Part shown: one piece after another, positions 18,767-28,745 of the stretch
Layout: each line of letters begins with the position of its first letter
Numbering within the stretch: the first letter of the stretch is position 1
Origin: Allorhodopirellula solitaria
GTDB taxonomy: Bacteria > Planctomycetota > Planctomycetia > Pirellulales > Pirellulaceae
Direction: 5' to 3'
Length of the DNA stretch: 64,000 nt
Assembly: GCF_007859855.1 (NCBI RefSeq)
Contig: NZ_SJPK01000003.1
Coordinates: forward strand, 379,182 to 443,181
Translations under genes and position numbers: made by a program
The notes under the pieces: model-generated
What the model was told of the DNA's origin: nothing
The model's database searches: none
The model's input: only the letters and a program-made list of their open reading frames with translations

Positions 18767-20176
18767 ATGCGACGCAAATATTTTGGACTGGCGATGGCTG
18801 CCGTTGCCACCCTGGGCCCTGCTCAGGTTTATGGTGGTGACCAAGAGATCGCGCAGTCGATCATGGAACGACTCAAGCAAAGCCGCGACGCCGGTGAACT
18901 GAAAGACTTTTCGCTGGATATGAAGGTCGACGAGGGCGTCGTGCTCTTCCGCGGAAAGGTCGTGGGCGATCAACAGCGGAAACTCGTCTTGGATGCCTCC
19001 GAGGGCATTGAAGGGATCCGCGACGTGGTCGATGAACTCGAAGTCGCGGCTGCCCAGGTCGCCGCTTCCAAACCGGCGAAGATCTATCGCTCGAAATCGG
19101 CTGCCAAACCAGTCGAAACTGCTGCTGAGGAAGCTCCCCAGGCCGCCCTCGCGAAGCAGGATAAGAGCGGTTTCGACTTCGCCCATGCACTCGCCAGCCC
19201 CGCGGAATCGGGTGAGCTCGTGCCGAAGAAAGGCCAGGAAGTTGTGCCGGGCACGGTTCAGCCGACTGCCGCTTACGAAGGGGCGGAACTGAATCTGCCA
19301 ATGCCCGCACCGGCTGGCGATTCGCAGCAATCCTCGATGGTAGACGAGCAGCTCACTCAAGCTGTCGTGCGTGCGATCGGACGCGCTCAAACCGAAGGTT
19401 ATATCAAGAACTTTGGCGTGGACGTCAACGTTTCCAACGGCATGATCGAACTCAAAGGGCATGCGGCATCGCAGGAGCAAAGTCAGTTCATCGCCAAGGT
19501 GGCGGAGCACGCTCCGGGGGCACGCGGCGTTCGCAATCACATCGAGATTCAGGGTAACGGTGCTGTCGATTCGACACGCGTGCAACCGGCCACACACCGC
19601 ACCAACACGCAGCAAATGGCTTCGTCGGGTGGATTGCAACCGCTGCCGCCAAGCTCAGCGATGCAACGTCCGATGCCAGGGCAAATGCCGGGTCAGATGA
19701 CTCCGCAGCAGCAAATGCAGCGGCAACAGCAAATGCAAGCCATGCAGGCTCAAATGCGTATGCGAGGCGGCGTGCCTGCCCAGGCGGCATCCTACGGGAA
19801 CCCACAGGTGATCAACGGTGAGCGGGTCGTGCCCGGCAGCATCGTCAATCACGGACCGACCGGCAACACCTACGGCGGTCCCGCCAATGGCCAGTACTCC
19901 GGCGGTGCCCCGATGATGGGGCAACCCGTGCCGATGGCTGCTGCCGCTCCAGCGGGTGCTCCCCGCTACGATTCGCCGAACCTGCCCAACTACGCTTGGC
20001 CTGGTTACGCCGCCAACAGCAACTATGCGGCTGTTTCCTATCCGCAACAGTACAGCCCTTCGGCGTTCCCATTCATCGGACCGTTCTATCCCTACCCACA
20101 AGTCCCATTGGGATGGCGTAAGGTGAGCCTCGAATGGGACGACGGCTGGTGGTTCCTGGACTTCACGGACAAATAA
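18767..20176 (+). CDS. Exported two-BON-domain protein with Gln/Met-rich linker
   Basis: 469 residues with a signal peptide (RRKYFGLAMAAVATLG) and a good ribosome-binding site, GGAGG, upstream. BON domain 1 is at about 26-98 (IAQSIMERLKQS to GIRDVVDELEV) and BON 2 at about 195-262 (LTQAVVRAIGRAQ to GVRNHIEIQG). A Gln/Met-rich linker follows (repeats of MPGQ, then QQQMQRQQQMQ), then a Pro/Tyr/Gly region and a tryptophan-rich end, LEWDDGWWFLDF. BON domains bind phospholipid and are found in periplasmic proteins that keep envelopes intact. The 272 bases upstream hold no gene and presumably the promoter. An intrinsic terminator follows the stop. Confidence 0.85.
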   Translation: MRRKYFGLAMAAVATLGPAQVYGGDQEIAQSIMERLKQSRDAGELKDFSLDMKVDEGVVLFRGKVVGDQQRKLVLDASEGIEGIRDVVDELEVAAAQVAASKPAKIYRSKSAAKPVETAAEEAPQAALAKQDKSGFDFAHALASPAESGELVPKKGQEVVPGTVQPTAAYEGAELNLPMPAPAGDSQQSSMVDEQLTQAVVRAIGRAQTEGYIKNFGVDVNVSNGMIELKGHAASQEQSQFIAKVAEHAPGARGVRNHIEIQGNGAVDSTRVQPATHRTNTQQMASSGGLQPLPPSSAMQRPMPGQMPGQMTPQQQMQRQQQMQAMQAQMRMRGGVPAQAASYGNPQVINGERVVPGSIVNHGPTGNTYGGPANGQYSGGAPMMGQPVPMAAAAPAGAPRYDSPNLPNYAWPGYAANSNYAAVSYPQQYSPSAFPFIGPFYPYPQVPLGWRKVSLEWDDGWWFLDFTDK

Positions 20177-20215
20177 TCGTCCGCGGAGAAAATCGCGAAA
20201 AACCAACGCAACTTA

Positions 20216-20256
20216 GGCTCGATGCTTCTTTCTTAGAGGCATCGAGCCTTTTTTTT
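20216..20256 (+). terminator. Intrinsic terminator after the BON gene
   Basis: A perfect 10-bp stem, GGCTCGATGC at 20216-20225 and GCATCGAGCC at 20239-20248, has a 13-base loop and is followed by eight T residues. It lies 40 bases after the BON stop and 52 bases before the Fur-type start, so it should separate the two transcripts. Confidence 0.9.
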
Positions 20257-20307
20257 GTTATTCTACGAAATGCTCCTTCTTTTCTGAATCTTCTGCAACG
20301 ATCCCCC

Positions 20308-20808
20308 ATGTCCAGCGCCGAATCTCTCGAACGCCTCGATGTCGCCCTCACTCCCCAGCAGCGATTTGAGGAGTATTTGCAGAGCCGGGGCCAGCGCCAA
20401 ACCAAGCCTCGAAAGTTTCTCGTTGAGAATATCTTTTCGCAACATTCCCACTTCGATGCGGATGAGTTGATCGAGAAACTGCCACGCAAAGGTCAGCCCG
20501 ACTACGTCAGCCCCGCGACCGTCTACCGATCGCTGCGTGAATTCGTCGACGCGGGGCTGCTCAACAGCTTCCAGCTCGATGGTCGAACCGTCTACGAGCT
20601 CGATTACGGGTATCCCGAACACGACCACCTGTACTGCACCCGGTGCCGAAAACTGATCGAATTCCGCAGTGAACCGCTGATGGAAATCCGCAACAATGTC
20701 GCCGCAGAGCACGGATTTCGCGTTACCGGCCACCGCTTGATCGTGCACGGAACCTGCCGCGACTGCACCGGTAGCCGACGCACCAAACGCAAACAGGATT
20801 TGGTCTGA
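20308..20808 (+). CDS. Fur-family metal-dependent regulator
   Basis: 166 residues from ATG 20308; upstream in-frame codons run through the terminator and are not used. The winged helix covers about 20-95 (RQTKPRKFLVENIF, SPATVYRSLREFVDAGLL). The dimer/metal domain has EHDHLYCTRC with its histidines and first CxxC, and a second CxxC in GTCRDC near the C-terminus for a structural zinc. Fur-family members repress metal uptake or peroxide genes when metal-loaded. Whether it senses iron, zinc, manganese or peroxide cannot be told from sequence alone. It is monocistronic and convergent with the sulfatase gene. Confidence 0.93.
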   Translation: MSSAESLERLDVALTPQQRFEEYLQSRGQRQTKPRKFLVENIFSQHSHFDADELIEKLPRKGQPDYVSPATVYRSLREFVDAGLLNSFQLDGRTVYELDYGYPEHDHLYCTRCRKLIEFRSEPLMEIRNNVAAEHGFRVTGHRLIVHGTCRDCTGSRRTKRKQDLV

Positions 20809-20848
20809 TCCGTAGGTACGCACGATCCTCCCCCGGGGAGGGTTCGCT

Positions 20849-22726
20849 TCATTCCAATCTGCGAAACATCAGTAGACGCATCTCAGCCACCTGCGCGCCC
20901 ACCACTTTCTTTGCCCGCAAGCGAAGTTTCGCTCGTCCGGGTGTCAATTCGATCACGCCGAGTGTCATCGGTTCCCAGCGGCGGACGTAGGATTCCTGAC
21001 GTGGCACGCGATCTTCTTCCGCCCCGATAAGTGGACTTTCCACGGCACGCTCGATCTTTGCAAGGATCGATTGTTCCCCGAGTGATAGTTCGACAGTCGA
21101 CCCAAGTTCTTGGCTGGGGCACGCGTAGTACATCTGCACCTCGTAGCTGCCCGAACCGAGCACGTCGACGTCCCAAGTGATCTCACTGTCGGTGTCTGTC
21201 CAGTTCTTCAGGTAGGTGCAGTTGGGAAAGCGATTGCTACGCTCGATCGTGCCACGAAATTCGGCATCTCGGGCGGGCAGCTGGGTCCAGGTCGCCTCGG
21301 GATGCCCGATTGGGAAAGGTCGATTGATTTCGTCACCTGTTTCCGGCCAACTCGCCTTCCACGCGGTCAACTGTTTGTCCAACCGCTTGGCGATCGAGGG
21401 GTGGCTATCGCGCAGATCGGTTGTCTCGCCCCGCTCTTCGGCAATGTCGAACAGCCTGCCATCACTGTGATAGCGGAAACGTTCGGATCGGACGGTTAAC
21501 CGATTGCGCCAGTAGCTAAACAGCAACCGGGATGAAGCGGAGGCTTCGACCGCGGCTCCCGTTAATCGATCCACCAGCGAAACGCCATCGACTGGTTTGC
21601 CCGGCAACTGCTCAGCCCGCCAGTTGATTCCCGCGAATTCACTGAGGGTTGGTAGCAGGTCAATGGCCGCACAGATCGGCTGGACCTTCGTCCCAGTTGC
21701 GATGCCGTTCGGATAGCGAATCAAACAGGGCGACCGCAAACCACCTTCGGTTGTCGCGCCCTTGCGACCTCGCATACCGCCGTTGTACCGCCAGCCGTTG
21801 GGGCCGTTGTCGCTGAAATAGACGATGATGGTATCCTCGGCCTGTCCCGTCTCGTCGAGATGGTCCAGCAGCCGACCCACGTTGTCGTCGATGTTCTCAC
21901 ACATCGCCAAGGCCGCACGGGTGTGCGCGTCGTCTTGACGTTCGGCGTTGGCGGCCACAGGATCGGGGACGATTTCCCGGTCGGCGAACCGGTCCCAATA
22001 GGCCTGCGGAACCTGCATCGGTGAATGCGGTGTATTTAACGCCAAGTACACGAAAAAGGGGCGGTCACGATGGTTGCCGATGAAGTCGATCGTACGTTGA
22101 GTCAAGTCATCAGGAAGGAACCCATTCCCCTGAACAATGCGGCCATTGTGTTCGAGCATCGGATCAAAGTAGTTGCCCCAGTGACCGCTACAGAACCCGT
22201 AGTAGTCTTCGAACCCGCGAGCGTTGGGGTGATAGGGCCACTGCATCCCGCTATGCCATTTGCCATAGGCGGCCGTGGCATATCCCGCCTCGTCGAAGAG
22301 GTCGGCAATCGTTCGCTCATCGGCGTCGAACCGCTCCCCGCCCGACGACGTGCTGTAGACGCCCATCCGCGTGTGGTAGCGCCCCGTCAAGAACTCCGCT
22401 CGTGTGGGTGAGCACACCGCACACACATAAAAGTTTTCGAGCTGGGCTCCATCACGAGCTAAAGAGTCAATCCTCGGAGTCGACAGATTCGGGTTCCCGT
22501 GCAAACTCAAATCGCCCCAACCTTGGTCATCGGCAAGGATCACAATGACATTGGGAGATGCGCTCGATTCAGCGTGAAGGGATGTGGACTCAATCGTTGG
22601 CGGCAACAGGATTGCGAAGCTCGCCAGTACGAGAGTTGTCAATCGATGTCGTACTGGACGCGGGCCGCGACGGCGGCAGTCGGTCCACCCCGTCGCACGG
22701 TTCGGTTGGGCAGATAGCGGAATCAT
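20849..22726 (-). CDS. Secreted formylglycine-dependent sulfatase with C-terminal beta domain
   Basis: 625 residues. A basic N-terminus and the hydrophobic TTLVLASFAILLPP act as signal peptide. The sulfatase core starts at SPNVIVILADDQGWGD, with metal-binding DD, and has the CSPTRAEFLTGR signature, in which C105 is the residue converted to formylglycine. KWHSG and SDNGPNGW supply further active-site residues. The core is of the arylsulfatase A type. From about 490 a glycine/valine-rich beta domain (SEITWDVDVLGSGSYEV) is added, like a carbohydrate-binding module. Planctomycete sulfatases act mainly on sulfated algal polysaccharides; the exact substrate here is unknown. No maturase gene is nearby. 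Confidence 0.93.
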   Translation of the reverse strand: MIPLSAQPNRATGWTDCRRRGPRPVRHRLTTLVLASFAILLPPTIESTSLHAESSASPNVIVILADDQGWGDLSLHGNPNLSTPRIDSLARDGAQLENFYVCAVCSPTRAEFLTGRYHTRMGVYSTSSGGERFDADERTIADLFDEAGYATAAYGKWHSGMQWPYHPNARGFEDYYGFCSGHWGNYFDPMLEHNGRIVQGNGFLPDDLTQRTIDFIGNHRDRPFFVYLALNTPHSPMQVPQAYWDRFADREIVPDPVAANAERQDDAHTRAALAMCENIDDNVGRLLDHLDETGQAEDTIIVYFSDNGPNGWRYNGGMRGRKGATTEGGLRSPCLIRYPNGIATGTKVQPICAAIDLLPTLSEFAGINWRAEQLPGKPVDGVSLVDRLTGAAVEASASSRLLFSYWRNRLTVRSERFRYHSDGRLFDIAEERGETTDLRDSHPSIAKRLDKQLTAWKASWPETGDEINRPFPIGHPEATWTQLPARDAEFRGTIERSNRFPNCTYLKNWTDTDSEITWDVDVLGSGSYEVQMYYACPSQELGSTVELSLGEQSILAKIERAVESPLIGAEEDRVPRQESYVRRWEPMTLGVIELTPGRAKLRLRAKKVVGAQVAEMRLLMFRRLE

Positions 22727-22992
22727 GCGGGGACTCTATTCCAGGTTGGGCGAGTGCAATCGGTTAGCTAGGGTACTCAATAACCGCAGGCTATTGTCCA
22801 CGACCGCTTCACAGTCTCACGTGAACACCTTCAGGCGATTGCCCTGCCACATCAGCACGTCGCCCGGGATGCGTTGAAGTTCTTGCGGACGTCGCAGTAT
22901 AGCGTTGGCGATCCTCTGCTACAAACAAAGTTCAGAACACGCGATGTGTCCCTCGCCAAGCTCAGAACGGAGGCGTCAAGCAGCGAGAATCT

Positions 22993-23739
22993 TCAAGAAT
23001 CAGCGGACTCGGCGCAGCTAGCGTCTCGCTGCTCATCACCCTGTGAGGATGGTTTCGAGGGATCGCGAAAGTTGTACCCCACACCGCGAACCGTTTCGAT
23101 GAGATGGGCGCTATCGCCCATTTTCTTGCGCAGAGACCGCACGTGGACATCGATCGTCCGTTCGAGCACGAGGGTATCGTCACCAAGGGCCGCATCGATC
23201 AATTCAAAGCGACTGAATACACGCCCCGGTTGCCGGATCAACGACTCCAGCAAACGAAACTCACTGCGCGTCAGACGAACGGGTGTGCCATTGATCGTGA
23301 CGATATACCGGATGGGGTCGATACAGATCCCTTGGCTCTCGATCATTGCCTCGCCGGGAGGCTGGGATTCTCGTCGGCATAACGCTTTGACACGCTCCAT
23401 CAGCACTTTCACGCTGAACGGTTTCGTCACATAGTCATCGGCGCCCAGGGAAAACCCAATCAACTGATCCGTTTCCTCAGCCTTGGCTGTCAACATCAGC
23501 ACTCGGATGTTGGTAGTTGCTGAATCGGCGCGAAGTCGCCGGCAGACTTCCAATCCGTCGAGAACGGGCAACATCAAATCGAGAATGATGACCCCGGGGA
23601 GTTTCAGCTTTGCTTGTCGGAGCCCCTCTTCTCCATCGGTAGCAAGAACAACTTCATATCCCTCACGCTGTAGGTTGTACGTGACAATTTCAGCCAAGGA
23701 GAAATCGTCTTCGATCAATAAAACGGTTGGTTTCGGCAT
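22993..23739 (-). CDS. phoB: PhoB-type response regulator
   Basis: 248 residues. The receiver domain (1-120) has the acidic pair in LLIEDDFS, phosphoacceptor D54 in ILDLMLP, and the lysine in VTKPFS. The winged-helix OmpR/PhoB DNA-binding domain (about 135-230) includes RLTRSEFRLLESLIRQPG and RTIDVHVRSLRKKMG, ending in VRGVGYNF. It is the last gene of the phosphate cluster, 72 bases after phoU, in the same direction as the phoR-type kinase gene at the other end. Under phosphate limitation it should activate pst and related genes. Confidence 0.93.
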   Translation of the reverse strand: MPKPTVLLIEDDFSLAEIVTYNLQREGYEVVLATDGEEGLRQAKLKLPGVIILDLMLPVLDGLEVCRRLRADSATTNIRVLMLTAKAEETDQLIGFSLGADDYVTKPFSVKVLMERVKALCRRESQPPGEAMIESQGICIDPIRYIVTINGTPVRLTRSEFRLLESLIRQPGRVFSRFELIDAALGDDTLVLERTIDVHVRSLRKKMGDSAHLIETVRGVGYNFRDPSKPSSQGDEQRDASCAESADS

Positions 23740-23811
23740 GGGATTGGATTGGGCTGTGGCAGATGGATGAGTCGCATTCTTAATTCTATCGGAATCGCTG
23801 GAGAGCGAAAA

Positions 23812-24462
23812 TCAGCGATGGCGGACGATCTCGCCGTCGACCAAGTAAATCGCATCTTCGGCGATATTGGTCGCCAGATCACCGATTCTCGCAAGGTGTC
23901 GGATGGCGGAAAAGCAATGCAGGCCGGGCACCACCCATTGGCTCCGCGTCTGCATCGAGTTTTGCAACAGTTCGATCAGGTGTTCATTGAGTTCGTCGAC
24001 GATATTGTCTCGTTGAATGACCTCACGGGCGGCAGCGGTGTCGAGGTGCACGAAAGCGTCTAGCGCGCCCCGTACCATACTGCGCACATGGGCGACCATG
24101 GGATCGACCGCCTTGGGAATCTTGAACTCTGGATACTCGCGTACACCCCGAGCTCGATCGGCGATATTGACCGCTAAGTCGGCGATCCTCTCCAGGTCAT
24201 TATTCACTTTCACGACAGTTGCAATGCGGCGGAGATCGACAGCAACCGGATGGTGCAGTGCCAGCATCTTTAAACATTCTTCTTCGATCGCTACCTCAAA
24301 GCGGTCGACGGTTTCATCCTCCGCCGTCACCTCGTCGCAGAGTTCGAGCCTACCGTCGCGCAAGGCCATGGCAGCTTTGCCAATCATGTCTTCGACAATC
24401 GTGCATAGCGACAAAATATCACGGTGCAGTCGATCCATGTCCCGATCGAGATGTTTGGTCAT
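23812..24462 (-). CDS. phoU: Phosphate signalling protein PhoU
   Basis: 216 residues, all alpha, with two repeated three-helix PhoU units. Conserved stretches are VDRFEVAIEEECLKMLALHHPVAVDLRRI with its E/D-rich metal site in the first half, and RIGDLATNIAEDAIYLV in the second. PhoU links the Pst transporter to the PhoR kinase and damps signalling when phosphate is plentiful. It lies 6 bases after pstB, the standard position. Confidence 0.95.
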   Translation of the reverse strand: MTKHLDRDMDRLHRDILSLCTIVEDMIGKAAMALRDGRLELCDEVTAEDETVDRFEVAIEEECLKMLALHHPVAVDLRRIATVVKVNNDLERIADLAVNIADRARGVREYPEFKIPKAVDPMVAHVRSMVRGALDAFVHLDTAAAREVIQRDNIVDELNEHLIELLQNSMQTRSQWVVPGLHCFSAIRHLARIGDLATNIAEDAIYLVDGEIVRHR

Positions 24463-24468
24463 CCTAAA

Positions 24469-25362
24469 TTATCCAAACTTACCGGTGACGTAGTCTTCGG
24501 TTTGCTTTTCCGTGGGGCAGGTAAAGACTTGGTCGGTCGTGCCGAATTCAACAACCTTCCCCTGATAAAAGAATGCTGTCATGTCGGAGACTCGCGACGC
24601 TTGCTGCATGTTGTGCGTCACGATCACGATCGTGAACTGTTGACGCAATTCGAAGATGAGGTCTTCGATCGCGCTCGTCGAGATGGGGTCGAGAGCTGAG
24701 CAGGGCTCATCCATTAACAGCACCTCAGGGCCTGTCGCGATCGTGCGGGCAATGCAGACTCGTTGTTGCTGCCCTCCGCTGAGACCCAGGGCTGGTTTAT
24801 GAAGCCGATCTTTGACCTCGCTCCACACCGCTGCCTTGCGTAGGGACCACTCCACCAAAGCATCCAGCTCTGTTCGTGTTAGCTTCAGATGCAGCCGCGC
24901 GCCGTAGGCAACGTTGTCGTAGATGGACTTGGGAAATGGGTTCGGTTTCTGAAAGACAATTCCGACGCGGCGGCGAAGTTCCACGACATCCGTGCTCGAC
25001 GCCAATACGTCGAGGTCGTGCAGGTGCAATTGTCCCGTCGACCGAGCAGTCGGGACAATGTCGTTCATGCGATTGATCCACCGCAACAACGTCGTCTTGC
25101 CGCAGCCACTCGGGCCGATAAACCCAGTTACCTGTTTCGACGGGATTTGCAGGTTGATTTGATCGATCGCCTGATAGTCGCCATAGAACGCATTGAAACT
25201 GTCGAAGGAGATAGCGATGGGGGGAGATGACTCCGGCCGGGATGGTTCTGACAACGGATTCCGAGCCCCTGTCGGCTGCAGCGCCGCTGGTGGATCTGCG
25301 GCTGGGATGCGTTCAGGTTTCAATGTTTCTGCCGGAGCCTGTTTTGTCTTGGTGAAGGTCAT
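24469..25362 (-). CDS. pstB: Phosphate ABC transporter ATPase PstB
   Basis: 297 residues from ATG 25362, which overlaps the pstA stop (ATGA). The N-terminal 45 residues are a proline-rich extension absent from most PstB proteins. The ATPase has Walker [10 protein letters not shown], a Q-loop in VFQKPNPFP, signature LSGGQQQRV, Walker [13 protein letters not shown] and the switch histidine in VTHNMQQA. It energises high-affinity phosphate import by PstC/PstA at the inner membrane. Confidence 0.96.
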   Translation of the reverse strand: MTFTKTKQAPAETLKPERIPAADPPAALQPTGARNPLSEPSRPESSPPIAISFDSFNAFYGDYQAIDQINLQIPSKQVTGFIGPSGCGKTTLLRWINRMNDIVPTARSTGQLHLHDLDVLASSTDVVELRRRVGIVFQKPNPFPKSIYDNVAYGARLHLKLTRTELDALVEWSLRKAAVWSEVKDRLHKPALGLSGGQQQRVCIARTIATGPEVLLMDEPCSALDPISTSAIEDLIFELRQQFTIVIVTHNMQQASRVSDMTAFFYQGKVVEFGTTDQVFTCPTEKQTEDYVTGKFG

Positions 25363-26603
25363 GACAGTGACTTCTGTGTGGTTTGGCGAATGAACACGGC
25401 GATGGCGTTGAACGAGAGTAGGATTCCTAACAGCACGATGATTCCCTGGGCAGCGACTGCATGGAATTCCTGCTGAGGTTGGGAAGCCCAATTGAAAATC
25501 TGCAACGGCATGACCGAAAAATCATCCATCAAATTTGCAGGGCTCGATCCGACATAGATAATCCCGCAGATAATGAGAATGGGAGCTGCCTCCCCGATCG
25601 CGCGGCTCATCGCGAGAATCGATCCTGTCATGATCCCTGGGATGGCGCAGGGAAGCGTGACGTTTTGAACGGTCTGCCAACGTGTGGCACCGATTCCCAA
25701 CGACGCTTCTCGCAGTGATTCTGGGACGCCGCGGAGCGCTTCTTGCGCGGCAATGATCACAACAGGCAAGACAACAAGCATTAAAGTCAGCCCGCCGGTC
25801 AACACTCCGCGACCGAACGGAAAGCGGAAGTAGTACCAGGCTTTGTCGCTGATGATCCCGGACTCCGCATCCGTTCGCAGCGTGACAGCGCGCAGTTCCG
25901 GAGACTTCGGTAGCAACTCTCGTGGTCCGATCACGTTGACCTCGACGGAGGCACCGGCGCTCGTCAATGCGGTCATCGGAGATTTCACGACAGTCGCGGC
26001 AGCTTGCCGGTCGGGCACGGGAACACGCAGGATGCGGTCTCCCTCGCTGAGGAATTGGTGGTAGTGGTCGGCACCGACTTCAAAAATGGGTTGATGGGCA
26101 CTCCCGGTGAGGCCGAACATTCCCGCAAAGACCGTCAGGCCGAGCATCCCGTACACAACGGAGGGAACACTCGCCAGGTTGCTGATGTTCAATTGCACGA
26201 AGCTCTGAAACATCCTGGCGAACTTACCCCGGGCAGGAAACTCTTCCAAGAAGACCGCCGTCGCTACGCCGATGGGGAGAGCGAAGAGTCCGCAGACGCC
26301 GCACACCCAGATGGAACCAAACATGGCTGGCTGGATCCCTGCCTCCGAAGCCACCGAACTCGGTGCCGATCGGAGAAACTGCCAATTCATGCCAGGCAAC
26401 CCTGCGTACAGGATCGACCCCAGCAGCACGGCTAGGATCACGATCGAAGCGAATGCCGTGAACATGCAGAAGTACACGAATAGCCGATCGATACGGTGAC
26501 GCCGGGAGAGTGAGCGATGCTGTGACTCGCTCGCTCGGGGCGGTTCGGCAGATGGCCCTGGGATCATTGCCGATGGCATGGGATCCTCGCGAAGAAAGCT
26601 CAT
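25359..26603 (-). CDS. pstA: Phosphate ABC transporter permease PstA with periplasmic insertion
   Basis: 414 residues, longer than the usual 280-300. After a cytoplasmic N-terminus and the first helices, residues 110-165 match PstA ([27 protein letters not shown]). An unusual insert of about 90 hydrophilic residues follows (about 168-262), before the next helices ([19 protein letters not shown]) and the EAA loop [21 protein letters not shown]. The insert falls between two helices, on the side expected to be periplasmic. The gene overlaps pstC and pstB by 4 bases each. Confidence 0.94.
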   Translation of the reverse strand: MSFLREDPMPSAMIPGPSAEPPRASESQHRSLSRRHRIDRLFVYFCMFTAFASIVILAVLLGSILYAGLPGMNWQFLRSAPSSVASEAGIQPAMFGSIWVCGVCGLFALPIGVATAVFLEEFPARGKFARMFQSFVQLNISNLASVPSVVYGMLGLTVFAGMFGLTGSAHQPIFEVGADHYHQFLSEGDRILRVPVPDRQAAATVVKSPMTALTSAGASVEVNVIGPRELLPKSPELRAVTLRTDAESGIISDKAWYYFRFPFGRGVLTGGLTLMLVVLPVVIIAAQEALRGVPESLREASLGIGATRWQTVQNVTLPCAIPGIMTGSILAMSRAIGEAAPILIICGIIYVGSSPANLMDDFSVMPLQIFNWASQPQQEFHAVAAQGIIVLLGILLSFNAIAVFIRQTTQKSLS

Positions 26604-27553
26604 TGGTACTCCTCCCGAAATCGGTTTCGCACCAGCGACCCGATGACGGTCAAGGTAAACGTCATTAAGAAGAGCACCGCGGCGACCGCATACATGGAAA
26701 AGTACCCCATGCCTTGATGGCTAGCGTCGCCCAAACACATCTGCACGATCCATCCGGTCATGGTTTGTACTTCTTGACGTGGGTCGAGCGTCATGCGAGC
26801 GGTGGCTCCCGCTGCCAAGGCGACGATCATGGTTTCACCGATCGCTCGGGAAATAGATAACAAGCAAGCAGAAACAATGCCCGAGAGAGCGGCGGGAACC
26901 ACCACGGTTGTCGAAACATCGAAGCGAGTTGCGCCTAAACCGTAGGCGGCGTCTCGAAGGCTACGCGGCACCGCTCGCAGTGCATCCTCGGCAAGTGAGC
27001 AGACCGTCGGCAAGCAGAGAATCCCCACCGCGATCCCGGCGCTCAACGCGTTGTAAATATTGAAACCTTCATGAAAGAACTTCAGTCCGGGAGTGATCAC
27101 CATCAGGGCAAAGTAGCCATAGACCACCGTGGGAACGCCCGCCAATACCTCCAGGGTTGGTTTTAGAATCGATCGCAAACGACTCGATGCGTACTCGCTC
27201 AGGTAAATCGCTGTGACCATCCCGAGCGGCAGAGCGACCAGCATCGCAATCCCCGTTACGAGCAGCGTTCCGCAGATAAGCGGCCAGACCCCGATCTCGC
27301 CTCCAATCAAAGGCGACCATTTCGTGCCGCTGATGAAATTAGAGAAGTCGACGCCATCGAGCCCGAAGAATCGAATCGATTCCCGCAGCAGCACAACGAT
27401 AATCGTGAAAGTAATGAATACCGATAACGCGGAACAGGCGAACAAAATGCCTCGAACGCAGCGGTCACGGAACCGGGCTGCGGCACGCGACCGACGCCGC
27501 GATGGCTGATGAACGAGATGCGAGATGTCGTTTGCAGAGATGCCGATGGACAA
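26600..27553 (-). CDS. pstC: Phosphate ABC transporter permease PstC
   Basis: 317 residues with about six membrane helices. PstC features are FISGTKWSPL in the large first loop, EYASSRLRSILKPTLEVLAGVPTVVYG, and the EAA loop ALRAVPRSLRDAAYGLGATR. It pairs with PstA to form the phosphate channel. The gene starts 5 bases after the pstS stop and overlaps pstA by 4 bases. Confidence 0.96.
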   Translation of the reverse strand: MSIGISANDISHLVHQPSRRRSRAAARFRDRCVRGILFACSALSVFITFTIIVVLLRESIRFFGLDGVDFSNFISGTKWSPLIGGEIGVWPLICGTLLVTGIAMLVALPLGMVTAIYLSEYASSRLRSILKPTLEVLAGVPTVVYGYFALMVITPGLKFFHEGFNIYNALSAGIAVGILCLPTVCSLAEDALRAVPRSLRDAAYGLGATRFDVSTTVVVPAALSGIVSACLLSISRAIGETMIVALAAGATARMTLDPRQEVQTMTGWIVQMCLGDASHQGMGYFSMYAVAAVLFLMTFTLTVIGSLVRNRFREEYQ

Positions 27554-27558
27554 GAGGG

Positions 27559-28671
27559 TTACTCCGCGCCAACGAGGTTGTCGGTACGATAGAGCTCAGA
27601 AAGAGTGCCTGTCTGTTTTTCCATTGTCTCGTTGAGGAAATGGACTCCCGCGAGCCGATTCTCAACATGCTCGGTTCCTCGCTCATAGATCTCATCAGTC
27701 AGGGCCACGTAGTTGACCTGCTCGGCGAGATTACCGGCGTTCGCTAGATAGAACTTGAGGAACTGCTTCACTTCCGGCCGCTTCAGCGAGGCGACATTGA
27801 TGTACAGGAACAATGGACGACCAAATGGAGCGTAGCTGCCATCTTCGATCGTTTCGGATGTCGGCGCGACGGCCTCACCGGTTTCTGGATTGACAATCTT
27901 GACTGCTTTGATTTTGTCTTGGTTGGTGAAGTAATACGAGGCGCCGAAGAACCCAATTGCGCCTTTCTCACCGGCGACACCATTGACGAGATTATTGTCA
28001 TCTTCACTCACGGACATGTCGTCTCGGGGATGCTCCATCTCTTCATTTTTGGCGACCACGTCGCCAAAGAAATAGTCAAACGTTCCTGAATCTGTCCCGG
28101 GGGCATAGATCTTGATTTCAGTGTCAGGCCAGTCTGGATTGACGTCTTGCCATGTTTTCGCCCCGCCCTCTTCCAGAAAGATCATTTTAAGTTGGTCAAT
28201 GGTCAGGGAGTCGACAAAGTTGTTTTCTTTGTTGACGACGATGGAGAGTCCATCGTAAGCGATCGGCAACTCCACAAAGCGGACACCGTTCTCGCGACAG
28301 ACAGCCAGCTCATCGGGTTTGATCGGACGCGATGCATCGGAAATATCGGTCTCGCCGAGGGCAAAGCGACCGAAGCCACCACCGGTGCCTGAAATCGCGA
28401 CAGTCACCCGGACGTTGCGAAACTCCTTTTCAAACGCTTCGGCCGCTGCCGTACTGATTGGGGCGACCGTGCTCGAACCATCGATGCTGATCGACCCCTC
28501 GATATCCTTCACTTCACTGGCCAACGCGTCCGTTGCCAGCGCATCATCCAGAGGGGCTCGTTCAGAGCGATCGCGGCAACCACCGAGAAACATCAGGATG
28601 GCGAGAGAACTCGTCAGGGCGAGAGCCGGTAGGGGGTAAACCCTCAACGGGCCGGTGCGTCTGAGCGTCAT
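27559..28671 (-). CDS. pstS: Phosphate-binding lipoprotein PstS
   Basis: 370 residues. A signal sequence ends in a lipobox, LGGC with C32 as lipidation site, so the protein is membrane-anchored, not free. Phosphate-binding segments are recognisable: IDGSSTVAPIS near the N-terminus, SGTGGGFGRFALGETDISDASR in the middle, and APGTDSGTFDYF later. It captures periplasmic phosphate for PstCAB. It is the first gene of the pst part of the cluster, 131 bases after phoR; a candidate PhoB site lies in that gap. Confidence 0.95.
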   Translation of the reverse strand: MTLRRTGPLRVYPLPALALTSSLAILMFLGGCRDRSERAPLDDALATDALASEVKDIEGSISIDGSSTVAPISTAAAEAFEKEFRNVRVTVAISGTGGGFGRFALGETDISDASRPIKPDELAVCRENGVRFVELPIAYDGLSIVVNKENNFVDSLTIDQLKMIFLEEGGAKTWQDVNPDWPDTEIKIYAPGTDSGTFDYFFGDVVAKNEEMEHPRDDMSVSEDDNNLVNGVAGEKGAIGFFGASYYFTNQDKIKAVKIVNPETGEAVAPTSETIEDGSYAPFGRPLFLYINVASLKRPEVKQFLKFYLANAGNLAEQVNYVALTDEIYERGTEHVENRLAGVHFLNETMEKQTGTLSELYRTDNLVGAE

Positions 28672-28745
28672 GGTTCGTTCTCCGGTCCGTATTGCTTTGC
28701 TGTGCTGTGCCTTGAAGTTACGGCGAGATCGTAAAGCAATAGGAT

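Noticed and set aside
18352-18840. Possible anti-sigma factor after the ECF gene
   Set aside because: The frame overlaps the sigma gene's end out of frame, has no membrane helix or zinc-binding motif, and runs into the BON start.
20827-20841. CCTCCCC-C-GGGGAGG between the fur-type gene and the sulfatase gene as terminator
   Set aside because: A one-base loop and no T-run on either side; the fold is not credible as an intrinsic terminator.
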